Assembly (NCBI RefSeq): GCF_000935025.1
Contig: NZ_CP010836.1
Span: 4,945,001-5,009,000 of the forward strand
Direction of reading: 5' to 3'
Source: Sphingomonas hengshuiensis
Lineage (GTDB): Bacteria > Pseudomonadota > Alphaproteobacteria > Sphingomonadales > Sphingomonadaceae
DNA: 64,000 nucleotides
The stretch's first letter is position 1, and every line of letters starts with the position of its first letter. This document shows, one piece after another, positions 9,743 to 20,100 of the stretch. Made by a program: the position numbers and the translations under genes. The notes beneath the pieces are model-generated. The model did not search any database. It was given only the letters and a program-made list of their open reading frames with translations, and had not been told where the DNA came from.

Positions 9743-11038
9743 GTGACAGCGACGCGCGCCACGCAGCCAGCCGAACGGGGCGGCAGCAAGCCCGAGGATT
9801 GGAAGAACACGATCCTCGCCGGGCTGGCCAATTATATCGATTCGGGATCGATCGTCGCCGGGTCGGCGGCGCTGGCGCTGTGGGTCGAGGCCTATCATCT
9901 CGACAATACTTTGGTGGGGCTGCTCGGCGCATTCGGGCCGAATGCGATTTCGGCGGGGATCGGCGCGCTGATCGGCGGCCGGCTGTGCGACCTGATCGGG
10001 CGCAAGAAGATCTACCAATACGACATGCTGTTCTACGCGTTCGGCATGCTGTGGCTGGTGTTCGCGATGAACGCCTGGATGATCGTGATCGGCTTTTTCC
10101 TCGTCGGCCTCGCGGTGGGCGCGGACATTCCCGCCTCCTGGTCGCTGATCCTGGAGATGGCGCCCGACCGCGAGCGGGGCAAGCATAGCGGGGTCGCGCA
10201 GGTGCTATGGTATCTGGGGCCGGTCGTCGTGCTGCTGATGTTCCTCGTGCTCACCCCGCTGGGGCTGCTCGGTGCGCGGCTGGTGTTCGCGCATCTGGCG
10301 ATCCTGGCGGTCGCGCTGACCTTCCTGCGCTCGCGGATGCATGAGTCGGTGCGCTGGCTGGAGGCGCAGGCGAGCGTCGAGCCGGGCGGGCCGGCGCCCG
10401 AACGCTCGCGGCTGCGCGATCTGTTCACGCGCCAGCATATCGGGTCGATGGCGTTCCTTGCCGGCATGTACGTGTTCTGGAACCTGTGGGCGGGGACCAA
10501 CGGCTTCTTCTTTCCCTATATCCTGCGCACTGTGGGGGCGCAGAGCCAGGCGACGGCGGTGGCGATCCAGGCGCTGAGCTTCCTGATCGGGATGCTGTCG
10601 ATCTGGCTGATCTTCATGCGGCTGGCGGATCGGGTGGACCAGCGGCTGTTGTTCCTCGCCTCGGCAGTGATCCAGGTGGTGGGGATGGCACTGCTGGCAC
10701 TGTTCCCGCTGACGCTGACGGTCGCGCTGATCCATGTGTTCCTGATGGCGTTCGGCCAGGGTTTCGGCGCGCAATGCTTCTTCCAGCTGTGGAGCGGCGA
10801 GATGTTCCCGACGCTGCTGCGCAGCACCGCGCAGGGCGTGATGTTCGCAGTGGTGCGCGTGACGCTGGGCGTCTTCAGCTTCTTCGTGCCCATGCTCACC
10901 GCGACCGGGTTCACGACGCTGGCGTGGATCCTCACCGGCTTCCTGGTGATCAGCGGGCTGATCGGGGTGCTCGGCGCGCCGCGCAACGAAGGCAAGTCGC
11001 TCGAGGAGATCGACCGCGAGCGCATCGCCAAGGCGTGA
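9743..11038 (+). CDS. MFS sugar-type transporter
   Basis: A 431-residue major facilitator with 12 predicted TM segments. It resembles the sugar-porter / metabolite:H+ symporter group: the loop after TM2 has GGRLCDLIGRKK (motif A), and TM4-5 is preceded by the DRERGK-type loop. The GTG start is supported by GGGGAGAGAG just upstream. An operator-like inverted repeat precedes it, and a terminator hairpin follows. It sits beside a sialidase-like gene and shares its operator motif with the pectin-degradation promoters, so an oligosaccharide or acid-sugar substrate is likely. Confidence 0.88.
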   Translation: MTATRATQPAERGGSKPEDWKNTILAGLANYIDSGSIVAGSAALALWVEAYHLDNTLVGLLGAFGPNAISAGIGALIGGRLCDLIGRKKIYQYDMLFYAFGMLWLVFAMNAWMIVIGFFLVGLAVGADIPASWSLILEMAPDRERGKHSGVAQVLWYLGPVVVLLMFLVLTPLGLLGARLVFAHLAILAVALTFLRSRMHESVRWLEAQASVEPGGPAPERSRLRDLFTRQHIGSMAFLAGMYVFWNLWAGTNGFFFPYILRTVGAQSQATAVAIQALSFLIGMLSIWLIFMRLADRVDQRLLFLASAVIQVVGMALLALFPLTLTVALIHVFLMAFGQGFGAQCFFQLWSGEMFPTLLRSTAQGVMFAVVRVTLGVFSFFVPMLTATGFTTLAWILTGFLVISGLIGVLGAPRNEGKSLEEIDRERIAKA

Positions 11039-11047
11039 GGTGTTGGG

Positions 11048-11073
11048 GGGAGGGGGCGACGCCCCTCCCTTTT
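11048..11073 (+). terminator. Intrinsic terminator after MFS gene
   Basis: The stem GGGAGGGG (11048-11055) pairs with CCCCTCCC (11062-11069), followed by TTTT. It lies between the convergent MFS and sialidase-like genes. Confidence 0.6.
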
Positions 11074-12131
11074 CAGCGCAAGCGGCGCGGGTCGATCACG
11101 ACGTGGCGGATGCGGGTGCGATCATAGGTGTAGGTGATGTGGACCAGCCCGTCGCGCGTCTGGATCACCGCGGGATAGGCATAGCCGCTGGGTAGCGGCG
11201 CCGATTCGAGCGTCAGCACCGGGCGCCACGCCACGCCATCGTCCGACAGCGCGATGTTGAGCGGCCAGCGCGGGCCTTTGCCCGGCTGGTCGGCGCGGTG
11301 TGCGCTGTGGTTGTAGACGATCAGCTGGCGCCCGTCGCGGAGGGTAACGGCATCGGTGCCCGAATTGGGATTGGGCAAGTCGATCGCCGCCAGCGGCGAC
11401 CAGGTGGCGCCATTGTCGCGCGACCAGGTCATCGCCAGCGCACCCTGGCGCGTGCGGGCGATCGCTTCGAGTTGGCCGTCCTTGTGGAACAGGATGCTCG
11501 GCTGGATCGCGTCGAGATGGAGCGGCGACGCCACCGGCGCGGTCGCGGTCCAGGTCGCGCCCTTGTCGGTGCTGCGCTCGAAATGGAGCTTCCACACATT
11601 GCCGGGATGCTCGGTGCTCGACGGCGAGAGCCAGTCGCCATTGGCGAGGCGCACCGGCTTGTTCTTGATCGGGCCGAATATGCCGTCGGGCAGGCGGCGC
11701 GGTGCGCTCCAGCTCCTGCCCTCGTCGGTGGAGCGGATCGTCATGCCCCACCAGGCCGATGGGCTGGGGCCGACCTTGTAGAAAAGCTGGAGCGCGCCGG
11801 TGCCGTCCTGGAAGAGGACGGGGTTCCAGCTGGGCAGGCGCGCGCGGCCCGGCTGCGCGCCGCTGGCGACCGATACCGGGCGCTCCCAGCCGTTCGGGCC
11901 GCGCCGGGCGAACCAGATTTCGACATCGGGATCGCGCTCGCGCGTGCCGCCGAACCAGGCGGCGGCGAGCGTGCCCGATGCAAGCTCGATGATCGTCGAG
12001 GCATGCGCCTGCGGATAGGGCGCGTCGGAATAGATAAACTCGCGGAGCACCTCCGCGTCGGCCTGCGCGAGCGCGGGCGGGGCGGGGACCACCATGCAGG
12101 TCGCGCCGAGCAGGGCGAGGATGCGGGTCAT
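11073..12131 (-). CDS. Exported sialidase-like (BNR) glycosidase
   Basis: A 352-residue six-bladed propeller protein with a Sec signal (cleavage near PALAQ). Three Asp-box repeats of the form S-x-D-x-G-x-x-W are visible: STDEGRSW, STDKGATW and SRDNGATW. This fits the short Sialidase_2 proteins rather than classical GH33 enzymes with an RIP motif. In this setting a hydrolase acting on a pectin ketodeoxy sugar (Kdo or Dha of rhamnogalacturonan II) is an attractive guess, because a GH33 enzyme does that in Bacteroides; it is not shown by sequence. The start has a GGAGAG ribosome binding site. Confidence 0.82.
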   Translation of the reverse strand: MTRILALLGATCMVVPAPPALAQADAEVLREFIYSDAPYPQAHASTIIELASGTLAAAWFGGTRERDPDVEIWFARRGPNGWERPVSVASGAQPGRARLPSWNPVLFQDGTGALQLFYKVGPSPSAWWGMTIRSTDEGRSWSAPRRLPDGIFGPIKNKPVRLANGDWLSPSSTEHPGNVWKLHFERSTDKGATWTATAPVASPLHLDAIQPSILFHKDGQLEAIARTRQGALAMTWSRDNGATWSPLAAIDLPNPNSGTDAVTLRDGRQLIVYNHSAHRADQPGKGPRWPLNIALSDDGVAWRPVLTLESAPLPSGYAYPAVIQTRDGLVHITYTYDRTRIRHVVIDPRRLR

Positions 12132-12163
12132 GCTTTGCTCTCCTATCGGCGAGTTGCCGCTCG

Positions 12164-12195
12164 AAAAAAAAAAGGGCGGCGCCGAGACGCCGCCC
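12164..12195 (-). terminator. Strong intrinsic terminator of TonB receptor gene
   Basis: On the minus strand, a perfect 8-bp stem (GGGCGGCG/CGCCGCCC, arms 12174-12181 and 12188-12195) with a 6-base loop is followed by ten T residues (12164-12173). It lies 28 bases after the receptor stop. Confidence 0.92.
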
Positions 12196-12222
12196 CAGGG
12201 TCTGGCCAAGCGGGCCGGGAAC

Positions 12223-15200
12223 TTAGAATTTCAGGCGAACCCCCGAATAATAGCGGCGCCCGATCGGGTCATAGGTGCCCGCCGCGGTCTCGGTGCCGGT
12301 CACGCTGCCGGTCAGGCCGGTGATGACGGGGGGCGGCTGGGTATTCAGGAGGTTGTTGACGCCGGCGAAGAATTCGAAGGCCTTGGCGACGTTGAAGCGG
12401 AGCTGCATGTCGGCATAGAACGCGGAATCGACGCGGAAATATTTCCGATCGGGGAGCGACCCGTCCGCGAGCAGGAAGCGCGCGCGATATTGGTCGTCGA
12501 GATAGGATGCGCCGATATACTGCCCGTTGAACGTGATTCCGAAGCGTTCGGTGTCGTATCCGATCGATGCGCTGGCGCGATCCTTGGGCGTGTTGATCTC
12601 GCCGTCGGAGCGATCGAATGCCGCGCCCTGCAGCGGGGTGCTGCCCTGGCGGAGCAGATGGCTCCAGCTTGCCGCGAAGCTGGCCGTGCCGCCGGCGACC
12701 GGCAGGCGATAGGACAGCGTGGTGTCGATCCCCTCCGCCGATGCGCCGCCGCTGTTGATCAGCTGCGAATTGACCAGCTGGATCGAACCCGCGCTGTACG
12801 GCCCCGACCCCACCGTGCGCCGCGACACCAGCGCGCAGAAGTCCGGATCATTGTTGAGATAGCATTGCTGGAGAATGAAATCGCGGCTGGTGCGGGCGAT
12901 CGCGTCGTCGAGCTTGATGTTGTAATAGTCGACCGTAAGCGTGAGGTTGCGCAGCGCATAGATCGACACCGGGTTGATCACCGCGCCCAGCGTCCAGGTC
13001 CGCGCCGATTCCTGCTGGATATCCGGATTGCTGACATTGAGCCCGCCGACGCCCTGCAAATCGGACTGGCTGAGCGTGAACACGCCGTTCGCGGCGATGT
13101 TCGCAGCGACGCCCGGATCGGCGCGGCAGGTGGTGCTCGTCGTCCCCGTGCTCGTCGCGGTCACTCCGGCGCAGGGATCGTTGACCGACGAGATGCTGAT
13201 CGCCGGGGCCGCGAACAACTCGCCGATATTGGGCGCGCGGACGGCATGGGCATAGACGCCGCGGAAGCGGATGTCGGGGACCGGCGACCATTCGATGCCC
13301 GCATTATAGGCATAGAAGGTGCCCACGGTCGAATAGTCCGACATGCGCGCCGCACCGCGCAGCGTGAGATTGTCGAAGAAGGGCGTGTTGTGGATCAGCG
13401 GCACGACGAGTTCGCCGTACAGCTCCTTGACGGTGAAACTCCCCGAGGTGTTGGTCTGCTGGACATAGGCGTTGCGCGCGGCGATCGACAGCGGATCGAA
13501 CACCTCGCTGCTGGCCTCGCGGCGATGCTCGGCACCCAGCGCGACCTGGACCGCACCCGCGGGCAGATCGAACAGCGAGCCCGACAGATTGGCCGAGGCG
13601 ACTTCGAGCGTCTGCACCGCGTTGCGCGTCGATGCGACCTGGAGCCAGGCGATCGAGGCGGCGGACGCCTTGCCCGCGCCATAGACGTTCCACGGCACAC
13701 AGCCCTGCGCGCGCGCCTCGGCGCTGGCGCAGACTGCCTCGGCGGTGTTGCCGTTGGCGTTGACGTCGTAGACGTCCTGGATCACGTCGAGCGCCTGGAC
13801 CGCGCGATCCTGGTTGATCAGCCCGGTGAGCTGGCTGTCGGCAGTGGTCTTGCCCCAATTATAGGCGACGTCCCAGTTCCAGCTGCTGCCGAGCTTGCCC
13901 TCGGCGCCGACGACCATCCGCAGCGTGGTGCGGTCGAAGATCGCGAAGCGCTGGCCGAACTCGCTCAGCCGGCGCGACACCGCGACGTCGCGGAAGCCGT
14001 CGCCATTGGTGTCGGTCGCGACATTGTAGAGCGCGGTCGGGACCAGCGGGTTGCGCACGATCTGAGACTGCGCGGCATTGGCCGGATTGGTGACGCGCTG
14101 TTCGATATTGAAGCGGCCATTGCCCTGGCGGAAGAGCCCGAGCGAGCCGGTGGGCACCAGCGGCGAGGGTTCGAGCAGCCCCTTCGACGTGGTGTTGGCG
14201 TAGCTGCCCTCGGCGAAGATGCCGAAGGCCTCGCTGACCGCGTAATTGGCGCGGGCGGCGAAGTTGCGGCGCTCGATCGGCACCGAGATATTGTCGAACG
14301 GCGTCCGATCGAACCCGTCGGTCGCGCCGACAAAGGGGCGGACGGTGCCGGTGCTGTCGACGATGTAATTGCCGGTGCCCGCGTTGAACGTGCTGGCCGG
14401 GACGACCGACGACAGATTGCGCTGCGCCTTGAACAGGTTCTGTGCGGCGGTGAGGTTCGCATCGGTGCGGTTGTTGCTGCGCTGGAGCGCGCCGACACTG
14501 GTCTGGTCGCTGACGCTGCGCGAACGATCGACCGAGGCGACTGCGCCCTGTTTCGACCAGCCGGCATAGGCGATCACATTGCCGCGGCCATCGGCGAAAT
14601 TGGTGCCGGTGGTGAGGTTGAGCGAATATTGCTCGTCATCGCCATATTCGGAAATGCCGCTCTGGGCGTTGACCTGGACGCCTTCGAAATTCTTGCGGTA
14701 GATGAAATTGACCACCCCGGCGACCGCGTCCGAGCCATAGACTGCGGAGGCGCCGCCGGTGAGGACGTCGACGCGTTCGATGAACGAGGCGGGGATCATC
14801 GACAGATCGACCTGTGCCGATCCCGGCACGCCCGCGACGACGCGGCGCCCGTCGATCAGCACCAGCGTGCGATTGGCGCCGAGATTGCGCAGGTTCACCG
14901 TCGACAGCCCGGCGCTGACCGCGCCATAGTTCGACGTGTTGCGCGACTGGCCGGGGAGGCCGAAGGCGGGGTTGGTCTGGAGCACTTCCTGGATGTCGAC
15001 GCGACCGGTGCGCTCGATATCCTGCGCGGTCACGGCCTGGAGCGGCGACGGCGAGGTGAGCGTCGGGCTCTTGATGCGGCTGCCGGTGACGACGATCGAA
15101 TCGGTGGTCTCGTCGGCCTGGGTCTCCGCTGTGGTGGCGTCGGTTGCAGCTTCGCTGTCCTGCGCCTGCGCGGCGGAGGCGGCGAACATTGCGGCCATGC

Positions 15201-15273
15201 TCGCGCCGGTGAGCAGCGCGCCGCGCACCAGCCGGGCGACCCGGGCGTGGTGCGACATTTCGAATGCCTTCAT
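12223..15273 (-). CDS. TonB-dependent receptor (carbohydrate type)
   Basis: A 1016-residue outer-membrane receptor. A long signal region ends near SAAQAQ, and then a TonB-box-like stretch leads into DSIVVTGSRIKSP. The plug domain (TAQDIERTGRVDIQEVLQ and NLRNLGANRTLVLIDGRR) is complete, and the 22-strand barrel ends in the terminal YSGVRLKF signature with a C-terminal Phe. Its length is typical of sphingomonad sugar or oligomer receptors. It is divergent from the GH140/GH78 operon and likely imports the oligosaccharide those enzymes cut. The upstream region carries two CGAATT-N3-TCGA sites. Confidence 0.95.
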   Translation of the reverse strand: MKAFEMSHHARVARLVRGALLTGASMAAMFAASAAQAQDSEAATDATTAETQADETTDSIVVTGSRIKSPTLTSPSPLQAVTAQDIERTGRVDIQEVLQTNPAFGLPGQSRNTSNYGAVSAGLSTVNLRNLGANRTLVLIDGRRVVAGVPGSAQVDLSMIPASFIERVDVLTGGASAVYGSDAVAGVVNFIYRKNFEGVQVNAQSGISEYGDDEQYSLNLTTGTNFADGRGNVIAYAGWSKQGAVASVDRSRSVSDQTSVGALQRSNNRTDANLTAAQNLFKAQRNLSSVVPASTFNAGTGNYIVDSTGTVRPFVGATDGFDRTPFDNISVPIERRNFAARANYAVSEAFGIFAEGSYANTTSKGLLEPSPLVPTGSLGLFRQGNGRFNIEQRVTNPANAAQSQIVRNPLVPTALYNVATDTNGDGFRDVAVSRRLSEFGQRFAIFDRTTLRMVVGAEGKLGSSWNWDVAYNWGKTTADSQLTGLINQDRAVQALDVIQDVYDVNANGNTAEAVCASAEARAQGCVPWNVYGAGKASAASIAWLQVASTRNAVQTLEVASANLSGSLFDLPAGAVQVALGAEHRREASSEVFDPLSIAARNAYVQQTNTSGSFTVKELYGELVVPLIHNTPFFDNLTLRGAARMSDYSTVGTFYAYNAGIEWSPVPDIRFRGVYAHAVRAPNIGELFAAPAISISSVNDPCAGVTATSTGTTSTTCRADPGVAANIAANGVFTLSQSDLQGVGGLNVSNPDIQQESARTWTLGAVINPVSIYALRNLTLTVDYYNIKLDDAIARTSRDFILQQCYLNNDPDFCALVSRRTVGSGPYSAGSIQLVNSQLINSGGASAEGIDTTLSYRLPVAGGTASFAASWSHLLRQGSTPLQGAAFDRSDGEINTPKDRASASIGYDTERFGITFNGQYIGASYLDDQYRARFLLADGSLPDRKYFRVDSAFYADMQLRFNVAKAFEFFAGVNNLLNTQPPPVITGLTGSVTGTETAAGTYDPIGRRYYSGVRLKF

Positions 15274-15667
15274 TTCTCTCTCCCTTATTCTGTTATGTTA
15301 TTCGCAACGCCGTGCGCAGGCGGTGGGCGAGGTCTGCCGCTCGCCGCGCCGCGCGCGTACTGCATCGGAGGAGAGAAACGGCACCGGGAGTTTGTCGAGG
15401 AAGCGCGATACCTTGCTGCTCCCCCTGGGGCGCATCCGCGCGAGCCCGCGCGGCGCTGCCCGCCTCCATCCATCGCTCTCCTGAGGTGAAGCTGTAAGGC
15501 GAATTTTATCGAAACACAAATATTCTCTTTCGAATTGCTTCGATTTTCGCGCAGAGTGGCTTTGCAATTGACAGCTGTCGAAGCGGGTCGTTACCGAGTG
15601 AAGCACGCAACGGCGGCAGTCCGGGCGGCGGGAGAGACGATGTGACGAGTGCCGGCGCGTATCGCCC
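15274..15667. promoter_or_regulatory. Divergent promoter region with paired operator sites
   Basis: This 394-base gap has no convincing gene. It holds a GGGAGAG-type ribosome binding site for the receptor at its left edge, two CGAATT-N3-TCGA sites at 15500-15512 and 15531-15543, spaced 31 bases (about three helical turns), and a promoter for the right-hand operon: TTGACA at 15568-15573, a 17-base spacer and TTACCG at 15591-15596. The sites lie upstream of that -35, which suits either activation to the right or repression to the left. Confidence 0.6.
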
Positions 15668-17107
15668 ATGCCACGAGGCCCGCGCATGACGCTGCTGCTC
15701 GGAATGCTGGCCGCGCTGACTGCTCAGGCGGGCGACGGTCGCGCAATCGACTCGAGCCGCACCCCGCCGCTGACGGTATCGGCGAACGGCCATTATCTGG
15801 AGGCGGGCGGCAAGCCCTTCTTCTGGATGGGCGATACCGGCTGGCTGTTGCTCAGCCGATTGGATCGCGACGAGACCGAACGCTATCTCGCGACGCGCGC
15901 GCGGCAGGGGTTCAACGTGGTGCAGGTGATGATCCTGCACACCCCGCAAATGGCGAGCCGTACCGGCGCCGCCGCGCTGATCGACGGCGACCCGGCGCGC
16001 CCGCGCGTCACCCCCGGCGCCGATCCGCAGCGACCCGGCGAATATGATTATTGGGACCATCTCGACTGGGTGATCGAGCGGGCGCAGGCGCATGGCCTCT
16101 ATCTCGCGCTGGTCCCCGCCTGGGGATCGCTGGTCGAAGGCAAGCAGCTCAACGAGCGTAGCGCGCCCGCTTATGGCCGTTTCCTGGCCGAGCGGTATCG
16201 CGGGCGGCCAAACCTTGTCTGGCTCAACGGCGGCGATACGCGCGCCGACACCAGCACGATCGTCTGGGAAAGCCTGGGGTCGACGATCAAGGCAATCGAC
16301 CCGCGCCATTTGATGACCTTCCACCCGATCGGGCGCACCGATTCGGCGTGGCAGTTTCACGAGGCGCCCTGGCTCGACTTCAACATGGTGCAATCGGGCC
16401 ACCGTTCCTATGCGCAGGAAGGGCCGAGCGTGCGCAGCGAGGATAATTGGCGCTATATCGCCGAGGATTGGGCACGGCTGCCGACCAAGCCGGTGATCGA
16501 CGGCGAGCCTTCGTACGAGAATATCCCCCATGGCCTGCACGAAGCCGACGCACCGCGCTGGCGCGCCGCCGATGCGCGCCGCTATGCCTGGTGGGCGGTG
16601 ATGGCGGGCGCGTTCGGGCACAGCTATGGCGAGAACAGCGTGATGCAGATGCTCGTGCCGGGGACGTACAAGCCGCGGTTCGAGGCCGACCAGCGCTGGG
16701 ATGCTGCACTGGAGGCGCCGGGCGCGAACCAGATGCGCCATTTGCGCGCGCTGATCGAAGCGCGACCGATGCTCGAGCGGGTGCCCGATCCGACGCTGAT
16801 CCTCGACAATGGCGTCCGCTACGATCGCGTGCTGGCAAGCCGCGGGCGCGGCTATGCGTTTGCCTATAGCTATAGCGGGCGCGCGTTCACGATGCGGCTG
16901 GGCGCGATTGCGGGACGGCGGGTGGTGGCGCGCTGGTATTCACCGCGCGACGGCAGCGTGGTGGTGATCGGCAGCTTCGCCAATCGCGGCGAAAGGCGCT
17001 TCGATCCGCCGGGCGCGGCGGGGCCTGGCCAGGACTGGGTGCTGGTGCTCGACGATGCCGCGGCGCGGTTCGCGGCGATCGGGGCGGGCGGGGAGCGCGC
17101 ACAATGA
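15668..17107 (+). CDS. Exported GH140-like apiosidase (DUF4038)
   Basis: A 479-residue glycosidase of the DUF4038 / GH140 type, the family of the Bacteroides rhamnogalacturonan II apiosidase. It opens with a short signal peptide (MTLLLGMLAALTAQA from the second Met, 15686). The (beta/alpha)8 domain begins SANGHYLEAGGKPFFWMGDT; LVWLNGGDTRAD and KPVIDGEPSYEN carry the candidate Asp and Glu catalytic pair. The last ~90 residues resemble the putative collagen-binding C-terminal domain that follows DUF4038 in this family. The start is uncertain: a better GGGAGAG site at 15629-15635 is out of frame. It overlaps the GH78 gene by 4 bases. Confidence 0.82.
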   Translation: MPRGPRMTLLLGMLAALTAQAGDGRAIDSSRTPPLTVSANGHYLEAGGKPFFWMGDTGWLLLSRLDRDETERYLATRARQGFNVVQVMILHTPQMASRTGAAALIDGDPARPRVTPGADPQRPGEYDYWDHLDWVIERAQAHGLYLALVPAWGSLVEGKQLNERSAPAYGRFLAERYRGRPNLVWLNGGDTRADTSTIVWESLGSTIKAIDPRHLMTFHPIGRTDSAWQFHEAPWLDFNMVQSGHRSYAQEGPSVRSEDNWRYIAEDWARLPTKPVIDGEPSYENIPHGLHEADAPRWRAADARRYAWWAVMAGAFGHSYGENSVMQMLVPGTYKPRFEADQRWDAALEAPGANQMRHLRALIEARPMLERVPDPTLILDNGVRYDRVLASRGRGYAFAYSYSGRAFTMRLGAIAGRRVVARWYSPRDGSVVVIGSFANRGERRFDPPGAAGPGQDWVLVLDDAAARFAAIGAGGERAQ

Positions 17108-20100
17108 CGCTGCGTATCGTCGACCTGCGCGCGGAGCATGTCGCGGCGCTGTTCGGCACCGAAGTGCCGCAGCCGCGGCTGTCGTGGCGGATCGAGAGCG
17201 AGGATCGCGGATGCGCGCAGGCGGCGTACCGCATCCGCGCCGCACTCGATCCCGACGCGCTGGACGGTGGCACGCTGCTTTGGGACAGCGGCATGGTCGA
17301 GAGCGCGGCGAGCCTCGACATACGGTACGGCGGACCCCCGCTGGCGGCGACGGAGCGGCTCTGGTGGTCGGTCGAGATACGCACTGCTGACGGCGCGACG
17401 GCGCGGTCGGCGCCCGCATGGATCGAGGCGGGGTTGCTCTCCCCCGAAGACTGGCATGCGGAATGGATCGAGGCGGAGGATTCCGCTGCCGCCGCAGATC
17501 GCGCGGCCGGGGTGGCATGGGTGTGGAGCGCGACGGCACTCGACGCGCGACCGCACGGCTTCCGGCTCGATTTCGACGCGCCGGAGGATTTCGACCGCGC
17601 CGAGATATTGCTCGCGGGCAAGGACCATTTGCGCGGGGTTTGGGTGAACGGCGAGGCATCGCCGCTCGACTGGCATTTCGGCTGGGACAGCGACTTGCCG
17701 TTCTGGGGCACGCTGGCGCCCTATGCAGGGACGGTGCGGGCCGGGCGCAACAGCGTGTGCGCGCTGGTCGAAGCGGATGTCGCGGGCTTCTTCCCGGTCG
17801 ATGGCGGCGCGTTCGCGGCGCTGATCCGGCTTCACCGGGTCGACGGATCGGTGGAGCGGATCGTCAGCGGGCCGGCGTGGCGAGTCATGCCCGATCCGCC
17901 GGAAGCGTGGACCGCGCCGGGGTTCGACGCCGGGGCGTGGCAGAGGCCGGTCGCGAGCGGTGCCAATGTCGATAACGACCCGCGCCCGCCCGAACCGGCG
18001 ATGCTGCTGCGCACGCGCTTCACGCCGCGCGGCACGGTGACGGCGGCGCGGCTCTATGCCACTGCGCTGGGCGGCTATGACGCGCGGATCAACGGCGCGG
18101 CGGTATCGGCGGCGCTGCTTGCGCCCGAGGTGACCGTCGCGCGCGACCATATATTGTACCAGGTCCAGGACGTGACGGCGCTGATCGCGCCGGGCGAGAA
18201 TGTGCTGGGGGCGATCGTCGCCGATGGCTGGTATGCGAGCGCGTTCGGGTGGCGGATCGAGCGCTATGGCTTCGGCCCGGCGCCGCGCCGGTTCCTGGCG
18301 CAGCTGCGGCTCGATTATGCCGAGGGCGGCAGCGAGTGGATCGTGACGGGGCCCGAGTGGCGGATCGCGCCGTCCGAAATCCTGGGCGCCGAGATCTATG
18401 ACGGCGAAACCATCGATGCCCGCCGCGCGCAGCCGGGATGGGACGCGCCGGGGTTCGACGATTCGGGCTGGGCGGCGGTGACGATGGGGGCGGCGCCCGA
18501 CACGCGGCTGGTGGCGCAGACTTCGCCGGCGATCGAGCGCATGGGCACGCGGCGTGCGGTGTCGGTCAGCGCGCCGGCGCCGGGGCGGTACGTTTTCGAC
18601 TTTGGGCAGAATTTCTCCGGATGGGTGCGCATGCGGGTGCGCGGCGCCGCGGGGACCGCGATCACGTTGCGCCATGCCGAGTTGCTGAACCCCGACGGCA
18701 CCGCCGACCTGGCGAATTTGCGGCTGGCGCGCGCGACCGACCGTTTCGTGCTGGCGGGCACGGGCGAAGAAGTGTTCGAGCCGCGCTTCACCTATCACGG
18801 CTTCCGCTATGTCGAAGTCGCGGGCTATCCGGGCGTGCCGACCGCGGACGATATAGAGGGCGTGATCGTCCATAGCGCGTGCCGTGAGACCGGCAGCATG
18901 GCCTTTCCCGACGCGCCGCTGCTCCAGCGCATCTGGGAAAATGCGCTGTGGAGCCAGCGATCGAACTTCTTTGCAGTGCCGACCGATTGCCCGCAGCGCG
19001 ACGAGCGCATGGGATGGTCCGGGGATATCCAGGTGTTCCTCGACGCGGCGGCGTTCAACATGGACGTCGACTCGTTCCTGCGCCGGTTCCTGCTGGAGAT
19101 GCGCGCGGCGCAGCGGCCCGATGGCGGCTATCCGATCGTCGTGCCGCAGCCGCTGTCGTTCCCCGATGTCGTGACTGCCGGGTGGAGCGAGGCGGGGATC
19201 ATCCTGCCGTGGCAGCTATGGCAGCGCTATGGCGATACCGCGGTGATCGACGAGAATTGGGCGGCGATGGAGCGATGGATGGCGCATGTCGCGGCGGGCA
19301 ATCCCGACCATGTCTGGCGCAACGATCGCGGGCTCGACCTGGGCGACTGGCTGTCGGTCGACGCGATCAAGCCCGATGACGAGACGACGCCGCGCATGCT
19401 GTGCGCCACCGCCTATTGGGCCTGGACTGCCGCGCTGATGGCGGAGATGGCCGAGGCGACGGGGCGCGACGACGCAGCCCGGCGCTACCGCGCGCTGCGC
19501 GGGGCGATCGGCGCGGCGTTCGCCGCCACGTTCGTCGCGCCCGACGGCGTGTGCGGCAATGGCAGCCAGACCAGCCAGGTGCTGTCGCTGTTCATGGGGC
19601 TGGTCCCCGACGAGCAGCGCGCCGCCGCCGCGCAGGTGCTGGCCGACGAGATACGCGGGCGCGGGATGCGGCTGTCGACCGGGTTTCTGGGGACGCCCTA
19701 TCTGCTCGACGTGCTCGCCGATGCGGGGCAGTGGGAGACGGTGAGCGGGCTGCTCCTCCAGACCGGCTATCCGAGCTGGGGCTATATGCCCGAACAGGGC
19801 GCGACGACGATGTGGGAGCGCTGGAACGGCGATACCGGCGACCTGTCGATGAACAGCTATAACCATTATGCGTTCGGCGCGGTCGTGGGGTTCTTCTATC
19901 GGCGGCTCGCGGGGATCGCTCCGGCGGCGCCGGGCTTTCGCCGAATCGCGGTGCGCCCGGTCTGGCTGCCGGAAGTGGGGCGCGTCTCGGCGCGGTTCGA
20001 ATCGCCGATGGGGACGATTGTCACTGCGACCGAGGGCGATGCGCAGGGGCTGACGCGGCTGATGCTCACCGTCCCCGCCAACACGCTCGCGATCGTCGAG

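Noticed and set aside
12094..15489. A plus-strand open frame of more than 1100 codons antisense to the TonB receptor
   Set aside because: Composition is Arg/Ala/Gly-rich with no domain, and it mirrors the third-codon GC bias of the receptor gene. Similar long antisense frames lie over most genes here.
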